Origin: an uncultured Collinsella sp.
GTDB taxonomy: Bacteria > Actinomycetota > Coriobacteriia > Coriobacteriales > Coriobacteriaceae
Direction of reading: 5' to 3'
Assembly: GCA_905208635.1 (NCBI GenBank)
Contig: CAJLPX010000002.1
Span: 70,635-134,634 of the forward strand
Length of the DNA: 64,000 bases
Within the stretch, counting starts at the first letter, position 1; each line of letters opens with the position of its first letter. The notes beneath the pieces are model-generated. The model ran no database searches and had not been told where the DNA came from. It saw only the letters and a list, made by a program, of their open reading frames with translations. Position numbers and translations under genes: made by a program. This document shows positions 39,213-47,694 of the stretch, piece after piece.

Positions 39213-39749
39213 GTGTCTCGTATCGGTAATAAGCCTGTCCAGATTCCCGCCGGAGTCGAAGTGGCAGTCAACGGCAACAACGTTGTCGTCAAGGGCCCCA
39301 AGGGCCAGCTCGAGCTCGATGTCTTTGAGAAGCTCGCTATCAACGTCGAGGACAGCGTCCTCACCGTTTCCCGTCCCGACGACGAGCGTGAGACCCGTGC
39401 CCGCCACGGCCTCACCCGCGCCCTCATCCACAACATGGTGGTTGGCGTTTCCGAGGGCTTCGAGAAGAAGCTCGAGCTCGCCGGCGTCGGTTACCGCGTG
39501 CAGCAGAAGGGCAAGAACCTCGAGTTCTCCCTGGGCTTCTCGCACCCCGTGATCGTCGAGGCTCCCGAGGGCATCACCTTCGAGGTTCCCGACAACACCC
39601 ACGTGAACGTCAAGGGTATCAACAAGCAGCAGGTCGGTCAGATCGCCGCTGAGATCCGCGGCCATCGTCCTCCCGAGCCTTACAAGGGCAAGGGTATCCA
39701 CTACGTTGGCGAGCACATCCGCCGCAAGCTGGGTAAGGCCGCCAAGTAG
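39213..39749 (+). CDS. rplF: 50S ribosomal protein L6 (uL6)
   Basis: A 178-residue uL6 with two tandem L6 folds. It begins SRIGNKPVQIPAGVEV and has the C-terminal signature PEPYKGKGIHYVGE. The start is GTG at 39213 behind GAAAGGAGATCACC. A hairpin at 39775-39796 separates it from rplR. Confidence 0.96.
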   Translation: MSRIGNKPVQIPAGVEVAVNGNNVVVKGPKGQLELDVFEKLAINVEDSVLTVSRPDDERETRARHGLTRALIHNMVVGVSEGFEKKLELAGVGYRVQQKGKNLEFSLGFSHPVIVEAPEGITFEVPDNTHVNVKGINKQQVGQIAAEIRGHRPPEPYKGKGIHYVGEHIRRKLGKAAK

Positions 39750-39774
39750 TCGTAACCGACTCACTCGCATAAGA

Positions 39775-39796
39775 CCAGCACCCCGTCAGGTGCTGG
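39775..39796 (+). other. Hairpin between rplF and rplR
   Basis: CCAGCACC and GGTGCTGG form a perfect 8-bp stem with a 6-nt loop inside the operon. There is no T tract directly after it. It may tune mRNA stability or partial readthrough. Confidence 0.65.
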
Positions 39797-39824
39797 CAAG
39801 ATCAACCTTTTTAGGAGTTTACGT

Positions 39825-40193
39825 ATGAACAAGCATAAGGCGAAGCTGGAAGGCCTCAAGCGTCGTCAGCGTCGTGTTCGCGGCAAGGTCTCGGGTACCG
39901 CCGAGCGTCCGCGTCTTCGCGTGACCCGTACTAACGCCAACATCTATGCCCAGATCATCGACGACAGCAAGGGCTCCAGCCTGACGCTCGTCTCCGCCTC
40001 GACCCTCGAGGCCGAGTTCAAGGGCACCCACACCTCGAACAAGGAGGCTGCGGAGAAGGTCGGTCAGCTCGTTGGCAAGCGCGCCATCGAGGCCGGCATC
40101 ACCAAGGTCGCCTTCGATCGCGGTGGCCGTATCTACCATGGCCGCGTCAAGGCCCTCGCCGACGGTGCTCGTGCCGCCGGTCTCGAGTTCTAG
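39825..40193 (+). CDS. rplR: 50S ribosomal protein L18 (uL18)
   Basis: A 122-residue uL18, a 5S rRNA-binding protein. It begins with a basic tail (KAKLEGLKRRQRRVRGK) and contains RPRLRVTRTNANIYAQIIDD, ending with FDRGGRIYHGRVKALADGAR. The ATG follows TAGGAGTTTACGT. Confidence 0.96.
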   Translation: MNKHKAKLEGLKRRQRRVRGKVSGTAERPRLRVTRTNANIYAQIIDDSKGSSLTLVSASTLEAEFKGTHTSNKEAAEKVGQLVGKRAIEAGITKVAFDRGGRIYHGRVKALADGARAAGLEF

Positions 40194-40207
40194 GAGGTAT
40201 GTAGCAC

Positions 40208-40732
40208 ATGGCTCGTAATCAGAAGCAGCAGCGCGAGGCCTCCGAGTTCGAGGAGCGCGTCGTTTACATCAACCGCGTGTCGAAGACCGTCAAGGGTGGT
40301 CGTCGCATGAGCCTCGTCGCTCTCGTCGTCGTTGGCGACGGCAAGGGCAACGTCGGCGTTGGCATGGGCAAGTCCGCTGAGGTGCCCCTGGCCATCTCCA
40401 AGGCGTCTCTCGATGCCAAGAAGAACATGTTCCACGTGCCGGTGACCGAGCAGGGCACCATCCCGCACGAGGTTCTCGGCCACTTTGGTGCCGGCCGCAT
40501 CATCATCAAGCCCGCTGTCGAGGGTACCGGCGTTATCGCCGGCGGCGCTGTGCGTCCCCTCTTCGAGCTTGCTGGCATCAAGAACGTCCTGTCCAAGTCC
40601 CTCGGTACCGACAACGGCCTCAACATCATTAAGGCTGCCGTCGAGGGCCTCAAGGAGCTCTCCAGCCCTGAGGACGTCGCGGCTCGCCGTGGCCTGACGG
40701 TCTCCGAGATGTTCGTCGGTAAGGAGAACTAA
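40208..40732 (+). CDS. rpsE: 30S ribosomal protein S5 (uS5)
   Basis: A 174-residue uS5, important for decoding accuracy. It shows FEERVVYINRVSKTVKGGRR, the GDGKGNVGVGMGKSAEVPLA loop and the C-terminal LSSPEDVAARRG. The ATG follows AGGAGGTATGTAGCAC; rpmD starts 2 bp after its stop. Confidence 0.96.
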   Translation: MARNQKQQREASEFEERVVYINRVSKTVKGGRRMSLVALVVVGDGKGNVGVGMGKSAEVPLAISKASLDAKKNMFHVPVTEQGTIPHEVLGHFGAGRIIIKPAVEGTGVIAGGAVRPLFELAGIKNVLSKSLGTDNGLNIIKAAVEGLKELSSPEDVAARRGLTVSEMFVGKEN

Positions 40733-40734
40733 GC

Positions 40735-40917
40735 ATGGCTGACACCATCAAGATCAAGCAGGTCCGCAGCACCAACGGTTGCAAGCAGGACCAGGTCCGT
40801 ACTGTCCGTGCCCTCGGTCTCCACAGGATCCGCGAGGTTCGCGAGATTGCTGACAACGAGTCCGTCCGCGGCATGATCTTCAAGGTCAAGCACCTTGTCG
40901 AGATTGTAGAGGAGTAG
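40735..40917 (+). CDS. rpmD: 50S ribosomal protein L30 (uL30)
   Basis: A 60-residue uL30 with KIKQVRSTNGCKQDQVRTV and ALGLHRIREVREIADN. It lies 2 bp after rpsE and 3 bp before rplO, so translation is probably coupled. Confidence 0.95.
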   Translation: MADTIKIKQVRSTNGCKQDQVRTVRALGLHRIREVREIADNESVRGMIFKVKHLVEIVEE

Positions 40918-40920
40918 CAA

Positions 40921-41370
40921 ATGCAGCTTCACGATCTTACTCCCGCGCCCGGTTCCACCAAGAACCGCAAGCGCGTCGGCCGTGGCAATTCTTCGGGTCA
41001 CGGCACCACTTCTGGCCGCGGTCAGAAGGGCCAGGGTTCCCGCTCTGGCGGCACCAAGGGTGCCGGCTTCGAGGGTGGCCAGACTCCGCTGGCTATGCGC
41101 CTGCCCAAGCTTCCGGGCTTCCGCAACCCCCGTCGTATCGAGTACACCGCTGTTAACGTTGAGCGTCTCGAGCGTAAGTTCGAGGATGGCGCTGTGATCG
41201 ACGGTGCCGCTCTTAAGGCCGCTCGCATCACCAAGAGCGAGTTCGAGCCCGTCAAGGTGCTCGGCAATGGTGAGCTCACCAAGAAGTTCACGGTCAAGGT
41301 CGACAAGGTCAGCGCTTCTGCGCAGGCCAAGATCGAGGCCGCCGGCGGAAAGGTCGAGCTGCCGTGCTAA
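40921..41370 (+). CDS. rplO: 50S ribosomal protein L15 (uL15)
   Basis: A 149-residue uL15. It has the glycine-rich N-terminal part NRKRVGRGNSSGHGTTSGRG and GQTPLAMRLPKLPGFRN. Its last codons overlap the GTG start of secY by 7 bp. Confidence 0.96.
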   Translation: MQLHDLTPAPGSTKNRKRVGRGNSSGHGTTSGRGQKGQGSRSGGTKGAGFEGGQTPLAMRLPKLPGFRNPRRIEYTAVNVERLERKFEDGAVIDGAALKAARITKSEFEPVKVLGNGELTKKFTVKVDKVSASAQAKIEAAGGKVELPC

Positions 41371-42650
41371 ATGGTCTTAAGAATGCTTTCCGCATCAAAG
41401 AATTGCGCGAAAAGATTCTTTTTACCATAGCTATGCTCGTCGTGTACCGCATTGGTGCGCACGTTCCTGTGCCCGGCATTCCCTTCCAGGGGATGCTGGG
41501 CCTTTTCTCGACCGATAACAATTCGGTCGCCGCAGGTGCTATGGCCCTCCTGAATCTTTTCTCTGGCGGCGCGTTGAGCTATGTGTCGGTGTTTTCGCTG
41601 GGCATCATGCCTTACATCACCAGCTCAATCATCCTCCAGATGCTCCAGGCCGTTGTGCCTTCCCTGCATGAGCTTGCCCGCGAGGGCGAGGTCGGTCAGA
41701 CCAAGATTACGCAGTATTCGCGTTACCTCACCCTGGCTCTGGCAATCCTCAACTCCGTGGGTTACCTCTTCCTCTTTAAGAGCTTCGGCATCAGCTTTAA
41801 TGGCGCCGGCGCTCCCGAGATCATCTTCGACCTCATGATCGTCGGCACGCTCACTGCGGGTGCCATGCTGATCATGTGGATTGGTGAGCTCATCACCCAG
41901 CGCGGTATCGGCAATGGCATGTCGCTTATCATCTTCGCGAACATCATGGCCGGTCTTCCGCAGGCGATCTTCTCCAGCACCGAGGGTAACGCCGGTGGCA
42001 TCATCACCATGGTGATCATCTGCGCCATCATCCTGCTGGTTATCCCGCTGATTGTTTTCCTTGAGCGCGGCCAGCGCCGCATTCCGGTCTCCTACGCTAA
42101 GCGCGTCGTGGGCCGTCGCATGATGGGTGGCCAGACCACCTACCTGCCCATCAAGGTCAACACCGCGGGTGTCGTGCCGATTATCTTCGCTTCGGCGCTG
42201 CTGTACTTCCCGGCCCAGATTGCCGTGTTCTTCCCCGGCATCGGCTGGATTCAGGCAGTTGCCTCCGCGCTTTCGACCGGTTGGCTCAACTGGGTGCTTA
42301 ACGTTGTCCTCATCGTGTTCTTCGCGTACTTCTACACCTCCATGGTGTTCAACCCCGATGACACGGCCGACAACCTTAAGAAACAGGGCGGCTTTATTCC
42401 GGGCGTGCGTCCGGGTAGGGCTACCGCGGCCTACATCAAGAACGCGCTCAACAAGATCACGCTTCCCAGCGCTGTCTTTTTGGCGCTCATCGCCATCGTG
42501 CCTTCGATCATCTTCTCCTTTACGGGTAACCATCTGATCCAGGCATTTGGCGGCACGTCCATCCTCATCATGGTCGGCGTCGTGCTCGACACGGTCGATA
42601 AGCTCGAAGGCCAGATCAAGATGTATGATTACGATGGATTCTTTAAATAG
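41364..42650 (+). CDS. secY: Protein translocase subunit SecY
   Basis: A 428-residue channel subunit of the Sec translocon with about ten membrane helices. It begins LNGLKNAFRIKELREKILFT and shows the plug-region PFQGMLGLFSTDNNSVAAG, QLGTR-type loops and the C-terminal LIMVGVVLDTVDKLEGQIK. The GTG at 41364 overlaps the end of rplO and lies behind AAAGGTCGAGCTGCC; no ATG in frame is better placed. adk follows 18 bp later. Confidence 0.96.
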   Translation: MLNGLKNAFRIKELREKILFTIAMLVVYRIGAHVPVPGIPFQGMLGLFSTDNNSVAAGAMALLNLFSGGALSYVSVFSLGIMPYITSSIILQMLQAVVPSLHELAREGEVGQTKITQYSRYLTLALAILNSVGYLFLFKSFGISFNGAGAPEIIFDLMIVGTLTAGAMLIMWIGELITQRGIGNGMSLIIFANIMAGLPQAIFSSTEGNAGGIITMVIICAIILLVIPLIVFLERGQRRIPVSYAKRVVGRRMMGGQTTYLPIKVNTAGVVPIIFASALLYFPAQIAVFFPGIGWIQAVASALSTGWLNWVLNVVLIVFFAYFYTSMVFNPDDTADNLKKQGGFIPGVRPGRATAAYIKNALNKITLPSAVFLALIAIVPSIIFSFTGNHLIQAFGGTSILIMVGVVLDTVDKLEGQIKMYDYDGFFK

Positions 42651-42668
42651 GCTAGAGGAGGATTGCTC

Positions 42669-43295
42669 ATGAACCTCGTATTGCTCGGAGCTCCGGGTGC
42701 CGGTAAGGGCACCGTCGCACAGGAGCTCGTCGCCGAGTTTGGCGTCGCTCACATTTCCACGGGCGACCTGCTGCGTGCTGCCGTCAAGGGTGGCACCGAG
42801 CTTGGTATTCAGGCTAAGAAGTACATGGACGCTGGCGAGCTCGTTCCCGACCAGCTCGTGATCGACCTTGTCAAGGAGCGCCTTGCCGCCGATGACGCCC
42901 AGCAGGGCTTCATCCTCGACGGCTTCCCGCGCAACACCGCCCAGGCTGTGACGCTCGATTCCGAGCTCTCCGCCATGGGTCGCGAGATCGATTGCGCCCT
43001 TCTGGTCGACGTGGCCCCCGAGGTCATCATCGACCGTCTGTCTTCGCGTCGCACCTGCCGCGCCTGCGGTTACACCGGCACTGCTGCCGATGCCACCTGC
43101 CCCAAGTGCGCCGGCGAGATGTATCAGCGCGACGACGACAAGCCCGAGACCATCAAGAACCGTCTCGACGTCTACGAGAAGTCCACGAGCCCGCTCGTCG
43201 ATTACTATCGTGGCCAGGGTCTGCTCAAGTCGGTCAACGGTGACCAGGCTCGCGAGACCGTATACGGGGACGTCAAAGAGGCTCTCGGTCTATGA
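42669..43295 (+). CDS. adk: Adenylate kinase, zinc-containing long form
   Basis: A 208-residue adenylate kinase interconverting ATP, ADP and AMP. The P-loop GAPGAGKGT is at residues 7-15; GDLLRAAV and DGFPRNTAQA are the AMP site. The lid holds CRACGYTG and CPKC, four cysteines of a zinc site typical of Gram-positive enzymes. The ATG at 42669 follows GAGGAGGATTGCTC. Its end overlaps map by 4 bp (ATGA). Confidence 0.96.
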   Translation: MNLVLLGAPGAGKGTVAQELVAEFGVAHISTGDLLRAAVKGGTELGIQAKKYMDAGELVPDQLVIDLVKERLAADDAQQGFILDGFPRNTAQAVTLDSELSAMGREIDCALLVDVAPEVIIDRLSSRRTCRACGYTGTAADATCPKCAGEMYQRDDDKPETIKNRLDVYEKSTSPLVDYYRGQGLLKSVNGDQARETVYGDVKEALGL

Positions 43296-44080
43296 TCAAG
43301 ATTAAGTCTGCAACGCAAATTGAGCAGATGAAGAAGGCAGGAGCGCTATCTAAGATGGCGCTCCGCCACGTTGGAGCCATGGTGCGCCCCGGCGTTTCGA
43401 CTTTTGAGCTCGATCAGCTCGCGGAGCAGATTATCCGCATGCATGGCGGCACCCCTGCCTTTAAGGGTTACGGCGGGTTCCCGGGGACCATTTGCGCATC
43501 GATCAACGATGCCGTGGTTCACGGTATTCCCAACCCTGACATGATCCTGCGCGATGGCGATATCATCTCCATCGATACGGGAGCCGTTGTCGACGGTTGG
43601 GTCGGCGATAACGCATGGACGTTTTTCGTCGGCACCCCCACGCCCGAAGCCAAGGCTTTGTGCGAGGTCACGCGCGATTGCCTTAAGGCTGCCATCGAGC
43701 AGGCTGTTCCCGGTAACCATATCGGGGACGTCGGTTATGCCGTTCAGTCCCTCGCCGAGTCTCACGGTTACGGCGTGCTTCGCGACTATGTGGGTCATGG
43801 CATTGGCCGCGTGATGCACGAGGACCCCAACGTTCCTAACTATGGAAAGAAGGGGAGGGGCGTTCGCCTCCAGGCCGGCATGGTCATTGCCATCGAGCCG
43901 ATGGTTACGATGGGTTCCAACCATGTGAGCACGGGCTCCGACGGTTGGATTGTTACGACCAACGACCACCTGCCCGCCGCGCACTACGAGAACACCGTCG
44001 CCATTACCAATGACGGTCCGGTGATTCTCACCACGGATGCCCAAGGTGCTTGGTGTTCCTTGCAGGGCGGTGAAATGTAG
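43292..44080 (+). CDS. map: Methionine aminopeptidase, type I
   Basis: A 262-residue enzyme that removes the initiator methionine. Metal-binding residues are visible in ISIDTGAVVDGWVGDNAW (two aspartates), GHGIGRVMHEDPNVPN (histidine), MVIAIEPM (glutamate) and the late HYENTVAITNDGP (glutamate). It overlaps adk by 4 bp and ends the secY-adk-map unit; infA follows after 143 bp with a possible new promoter. Confidence 0.95.
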   Translation: MIKIKSATQIEQMKKAGALSKMALRHVGAMVRPGVSTFELDQLAEQIIRMHGGTPAFKGYGGFPGTICASINDAVVHGIPNPDMILRDGDIISIDTGAVVDGWVGDNAWTFFVGTPTPEAKALCEVTRDCLKAAIEQAVPGNHIGDVGYAVQSLAESHGYGVLRDYVGHGIGRVMHEDPNVPNYGKKGRGVRLQAGMVIAIEPMVTMGSNHVSTGSDGWIVTTNDHLPAAHYENTVAITNDGPVILTTDAQGAWCSLQGGEM

Positions 44081-44156
44081 GGCTTGCGTCAAATGCACGC
44101 CTTAACATTTCAAATGTAACAAGTTCCGCTTAGTTGTGGAGCCATTACGAAGATAC

Positions 44157-44180
44157 TACGATACGTGCATGCGTATTGTA
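44157..44180. promoter_or_regulatory. Palindrome upstream of infA
   Basis: TACGATACG and CGTATTGTA are inverted arms (8 of 9 positions match) around TGCATG, 44 bp before the infA start. Together with the AATACT word at 44182 it may mark a promoter with an operator for the infA-rplQ part of the cluster. Confidence 0.4.
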
Positions 44181-44223
44181 GAATACTCAATCGCTGTCGT
44201 TTTCTAGAGAAAGATGATTGCTT

Positions 44224-44442
44224 GTGAAGAAGGAAGACGCAATTGAGCTCGAGGGTACGGTAAAGGAACCGTTGCCCAATGCCATGTTTAAGGTCGAGCT
44301 CGAGAACGGTCATTCGGTTCTGTGCAACATTTCTGGCAAGATCCGAATGAATTACATCCGTATTCTCCCCGGTGACAGGGTTGTCGTGGAGCTTTCCCCG
44401 TACGACCTGACCCGCGGCCGCATCACCTATCGCTACAAATAG
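44224..44442 (+). CDS. infA: Translation initiation factor IF-1
   Basis: A 72-residue OB-fold factor. It reads KKEDAIELEGTVKEPLPNAM and GKIRMNYIRILPGDRVVVEL, ending LTRGRITYRYK. I chose the GTG at 44224 because it gives the usual 72-residue length; a TTG at 44218 would add two residues. The ribosome site is GAGAAAGATG. Confidence 0.95.
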   Translation: MKKEDAIELEGTVKEPLPNAMFKVELENGHSVLCNISGKIRMNYIRILPGDRVVVELSPYDLTRGRITYRYK

Positions 44443-44592
44443 CGGCACGCATACACGCACTCCATTTCCGGCTGCAGGCTTAGCTCAACCTACGGTCGGA
44501 TTGTGTGTGAAGACCAGCCATAGTTTTAAACGCCTGCGGCTGGGCGAGTAGATAGTAGGGAAGTAGTTTGAGCGCTACCGAAAGGAAGAACG

Positions 44593-44706
44593 ATGAAGGT
44601 ACGTCCTTCGGTCAAGAAGATGTGCGATAAGTGCAAAATCATTAGGCGCCATGGCAAGGTCCTCGTCATTTGCGAGAACCCCCGTCATAAGCAGCGTCAG
44701 GGTTAA
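44593..44706 (+). CDS. rpmJ: 50S ribosomal protein L36 (bL36)
   Basis: A 37-residue protein, MKVRPSVKKMCDKCKIIRRH followed by GKVLVICENPRHKQRQG. The C-x-x-C plus C and H zinc ligands of the C+ form are all present. The ATG at 44593 follows AAAGGAAGAACG. It lies between infA and rpsM, the standard place. Confidence 0.95.
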   Translation: MKVRPSVKKMCDKCKIIRRHGKVLVICENPRHKQRQG

Positions 44707-44720
44707 GAGAGGAGACTACG

Positions 44721-45095
44721 TTGGCCCGTATTAATGGTGTCGACCTCCCGCGTGAGAAGCGCGTTGAGATCGGTCTGACCTACATTTACGGCATCGGCCG
44801 CACCACTGCGACGAAGATCTGCGTCGAGTGCAACGTTAACGTGGATACGCGCGTTAAGGACCTCACCGAGGATGAGGTTAACGCCATCCGCGATTATATC
44901 GATAAGAACCAGATCATGGTTGAGGGTGACCTCCGCCGTGAGCGCAACCAGAACGTCAAGCGCCTTATGGACATCGGCTGCAACCGCGGCCTTCGTCACC
45001 GCAAGGGCCTCCCGGTCCGCGGCCAGCGCACCCACACTAACGCTCGTACCCGCAAGGGCCCGAAGCGTCAGATCGGTGCTAAGAAGAAGAAATAA
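44721..45095 (+). CDS. rpsM: 30S ribosomal protein S13 (uS13)
   Basis: A 124-residue uS13 of the small-subunit head. It starts ARINGVDLPREKRVEIGLTY and ends with the basic GLPVRGQRTHTNARTRKG segment. The start is TTG at 44721 behind GAGAGGAGACTACG. Confidence 0.96.
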   Translation: MARINGVDLPREKRVEIGLTYIYGIGRTTATKICVECNVNVDTRVKDLTEDEVNAIRDYIDKNQIMVEGDLRRERNQNVKRLMDIGCNRGLRHRKGLPVRGQRTHTNARTRKGPKRQIGAKKKK

Positions 45096-45109
45096 GGAGC
45101 GCTAGATAG

Positions 45110-45514
45110 ATGGCTACTGCTAAGAAGAACGTTCGCGCTGCCCGTCTGAAGCGCGCGGACCGTAAGAACATTTCCGTGGGCCAGGCTCACATTCGTTCTA
45201 CGTTCAACAACACGATCGTTTCGATCACCGATCCCCAGGGCAACGTCATTTCCTGGAAGTCGGCTGGCCAGGTGGGCTTCAAGGGCTCCCGTAAGTCCAC
45301 GCCGTTCGCTGCCCAGATGGCTGCCGAGGCTGCTGCCAAGCAGGCCATGGAGCACGGTATGAAGAAGGTTTCCGTCTTCGTCAAGGGCCCCGGCTCCGGT
45401 CGTGAGACCGCCATTCGCTCCCTCCAGGCTGCTGGCCTCGAGGTCTCGAGCATCCAGGACAAGACCCCCATTCCGCACAACGGCTGCCGCCCCAAGAAGC
45501 GTCGCCGCGTGTAA
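45110..45514 (+). CDS. rpsK: 30S ribosomal protein S11 (uS11)
   Basis: A 134-residue uS11 of the small-subunit platform. It contains GQAHIRSTFNNTIVSITDPQ and VKGPGSGRETAIRSLQAAGL, ending PHNGCRPKKRRRV. It follows rpsM by 14 bp. Confidence 0.96.
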   Translation: MATAKKNVRAARLKRADRKNISVGQAHIRSTFNNTIVSITDPQGNVISWKSAGQVGFKGSRKSTPFAAQMAAEAAAKQAMEHGMKKVSVFVKGPGSGRETAIRSLQAAGLEVSSIQDKTPIPHNGCRPKKRRRV

Positions 45515-45533
45515 CTGAAAGGATCGTATCAAT

Positions 45534-46130
45534 ATGGCAATCGACAGGACTCCTGTTCTTAAGCGCTGCCGTCAGCTCGGGATCGATCCCGCTGAGCTCG
45601 GTTACAGCAGCAAGAAGGAATCTATCCGTCAGCCCAAGCGCCGTCGCAAGGAATCTGAGTACGGCATGCAGCTGCGCGAGAAGCAGAAGGTCAAGTTCAT
45701 CTATGGCGTTCTGGAGAAGCAGTTCCACGGGTACTTCAACAAGGCCCGCAAGATGAACGGCGTCACCGGTGAGAACCTCATGATCATCCTTGAGTCTCGC
45801 CTCGACAACGTCGTCTTCCGTCTTGGCTTCGCCCGCACCCGCAAAGAGGCTCGTCAGTCCGTCCGTCACGGTCACTTCACCGTGAACGGCAAGCGCGTGG
45901 ACATCCCGTCCTACCGCGTCAAGGCCGGCGACGTCGTCGCTGTCGGTGAGAAGTTCCGTGACCTCCTCCCCATCAAGGAGGCTCTGATTTCCTCCGAGCG
46001 CTTTGAGGTCCCTGGCTGGCTCGAGGTCGATATCGAGAAGCTGTCTGGTAACGTGCTCGCTCTGCCGACGCGTGAGCAGATCAGCGGTGATATCAACGAG
46101 CAGCTCATCGTCGAGCTCTACTCTAAGTAG
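45534..46130 (+). CDS. rpsD: 30S ribosomal protein S4 (uS4)
   Basis: A 198-residue uS4 with the S4 RNA-binding domain at about residues 88-150 (LESRLDNVVFRLGFARTRKE, then RQSVRHGHFTVNGKRV). The N-terminal zinc cysteines of some forms are absent. In E. coli it represses the alpha operon. The ATG follows AAAGGATCGTATCAAT. Confidence 0.96.
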   Translation: MAIDRTPVLKRCRQLGIDPAELGYSSKKESIRQPKRRRKESEYGMQLREKQKVKFIYGVLEKQFHGYFNKARKMNGVTGENLMIILESRLDNVVFRLGFARTRKEARQSVRHGHFTVNGKRVDIPSYRVKAGDVVAVGEKFRDLLPIKEALISSERFEVPGWLEVDIEKLSGNVLALPTREQISGDINEQLIVELYSK

Positions 46131-46162
46131 TCCATCCGGGCTGCTGAGGCTGGAGGTAATAC

Positions 46163-47104
46163 ATGTCAGAATTCATTAGGCCTCAGGTTCAGGTCGAAGA
46201 GATCAACGAGACGTCTGCTCGTGTCTCCGTCGAGCCGCTCGAGCGTGGCTACGGCGATACGCTGGGTAACTCCCTTCGTCGCGTACTTCTGTCCTCGCTC
46301 GAGGGTGCCGCCGTCGAGGCTATTCAGATCGATGGTGTACAGCACGAGTTCATGACCATCCCTAACATGGTCGAGGATGTCACCGACATCGTCCTGAATG
46401 TCAAGGGTCTTGTCTTCAGGGCTCTCGGCACGACCGACGAGGCGACCGCCACCATTTCTGTTGACGGCCCCTGCGAGGTCACCGGTGCGGACTTCTTTAT
46501 TCCGTCCGAGTTTGAGCTGGTCAACCCCGAGCAGCACATCGCTACGCTTACCGAGGGTGGCCATCTCACCATGAGCATGCGCATCGGCTATGGCCGCGGC
46601 TATGTCTCTGGCGAGGCTAACAAGCGCGACAACGATCCCATCGGTGTGATCCACGTCGACTCGCTGTACTCGCCGGTGTCCCGTTGCGCCAAGCTCGTTG
46701 AGGCTTGCCGTGTCGGTCAGCACACCGACTACGACCGCCTTGTCCTCGAGATCGAGACCAACGGCTCCATCGCTCCGCGCGACGCCGTGGTCCAGGCTGC
46801 CAATATCATCAACCAGCATATGGCTGCCTTTATGAACCTTGCCGAGACCCCCGAGGTCGAGGAGGAGGCTTCGATCTTCGCTCCCGAGGTCACCAACGAC
46901 AACGCCGAGCTGGACAAGCAGATCGAGGATCTGGACCTTTCCGTCCGTTCCTACAACTGCCTTAAGCGCGCCAGCATTCACTCGGTCCGTCAGCTCGTTG
47001 AGTTCTCGGAGAACGATCTGCTTAACATCCGTAACTTCGGTGTTAAGTCGATCGAGGAAGTGAAGGACAAGCTTGAGTCCATGGGCCTGAGCCTGAAGGC
47101 TTAA
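46163..47104 (+). CDS. rpoA: RNA polymerase alpha subunit
   Basis: A 313-residue subunit. The N-terminal assembly domain shows ERGYGDTLGNSLRRVLLSSL and the C-terminal domain, which contacts UP elements and activators, shows LDLSVRSYNCLKRASIHSV and NFGVKSIEEVKDKL. The ATG follows TGGAGGTAATAC. Confidence 0.96.
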   Translation: MSEFIRPQVQVEEINETSARVSVEPLERGYGDTLGNSLRRVLLSSLEGAAVEAIQIDGVQHEFMTIPNMVEDVTDIVLNVKGLVFRALGTTDEATATISVDGPCEVTGADFFIPSEFELVNPEQHIATLTEGGHLTMSMRIGYGRGYVSGEANKRDNDPIGVIHVDSLYSPVSRCAKLVEACRVGQHTDYDRLVLEIETNGSIAPRDAVVQAANIINQHMAAFMNLAETPEVEEEASIFAPEVTNDNAELDKQIEDLDLSVRSYNCLKRASIHSVRQLVEFSENDLLNIRNFGVKSIEEVKDKLESMGLSLKA

Positions 47105-47134
47105 TGCTTCGCATATTTGAGGAGAAACTAGACC

Positions 47135-47602
47135 ATGCGTCACAACGTTAAGAAGGGCCTGAAGCTCGGCACCGATGCGAGCCACACCAAGGCCATGAAG
47201 AAGAGCCTGGCCAAGGCCCTCTTCGAGAACGACCGCATCAAGACCACCGAGACCCGCGCTAAGGCGCTGCGTTCGGTCGTCGATCCGATCATCACCTGGG
47301 CCAAGAAGGGCGACCTGCACTCTCGTCGTCTGGCCATCGCCAAGCTCGGCGATAAGCAGCTCGTTGCCGAGATCTTCGACAAGGCTGCCCAGGGCATGTG
47401 GCAGGACCGCAACGGCGGTTACACCCGCATCATGAAGCTCGGCAACCGTAAGGGCGACAACGCTCCTATCGTTATCATGGAGCTCGTCACCGAGCCTTGC
47501 ACGCCTAAGGCCAAGAAGGCTGCTCCGGCCCCCAAGAAGGCCGCTGCTCCCAAGAAGGTCGAGGCCGTCGAGGAGGCTCCTGCTGAGGAGACCGCTGAGT
47601 AG
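47135..47602 (+). CDS. rplQ: 50S ribosomal protein L17 (bL17) with extended tail
   Basis: A 155-residue bL17. The first about 120 residues are the normal protein (VKKGLKLGTDASHTKAMKKS near the start, GNRKGDNAPIVIMELV near the end). An extra tail of about 35 residues is rich in lysine, alanine and proline and then acidic (KKAAPAPKKAAAPKKVEAVE). It ends the ribosomal cluster; a terminator follows at once. Confidence 0.95.
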   Translation: MRHNVKKGLKLGTDASHTKAMKKSLAKALFENDRIKTTETRAKALRSVVDPIITWAKKGDLHSRRLAIAKLGDKQLVAEIFDKAAQGMWQDRNGGYTRIMKLGNRKGDNAPIVIMELVTEPCTPKAKKAAPAPKKAAAPKKVEAVEEAPAEETAE

Positions 47603-47628
47603 ACAATCCGTCTGCATAGGCTATATTC

Positions 47629-47658
47629 GAGGGGTACGTTCGCGTACCCCTCTTTTTT
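47629..47658 (+). terminator. Terminator of the ribosomal cluster
   Basis: GAGGGGTACG (47629-47638) and CGTACCCCTC (47643-47652) form a 10-bp stem with a TTCG-type loop, followed by seven T. Confidence 0.93.
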
Positions 47659-47694
47659 TGTCGCGATACCGTTGATTGTTTGTTGGGAGCGCCC

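Noticed and set aside
44218..44223. TTG start for infA
   Set aside because: It would add two residues to a protein whose usual length of 72 is given by the GTG at 44224; not fully excluded.
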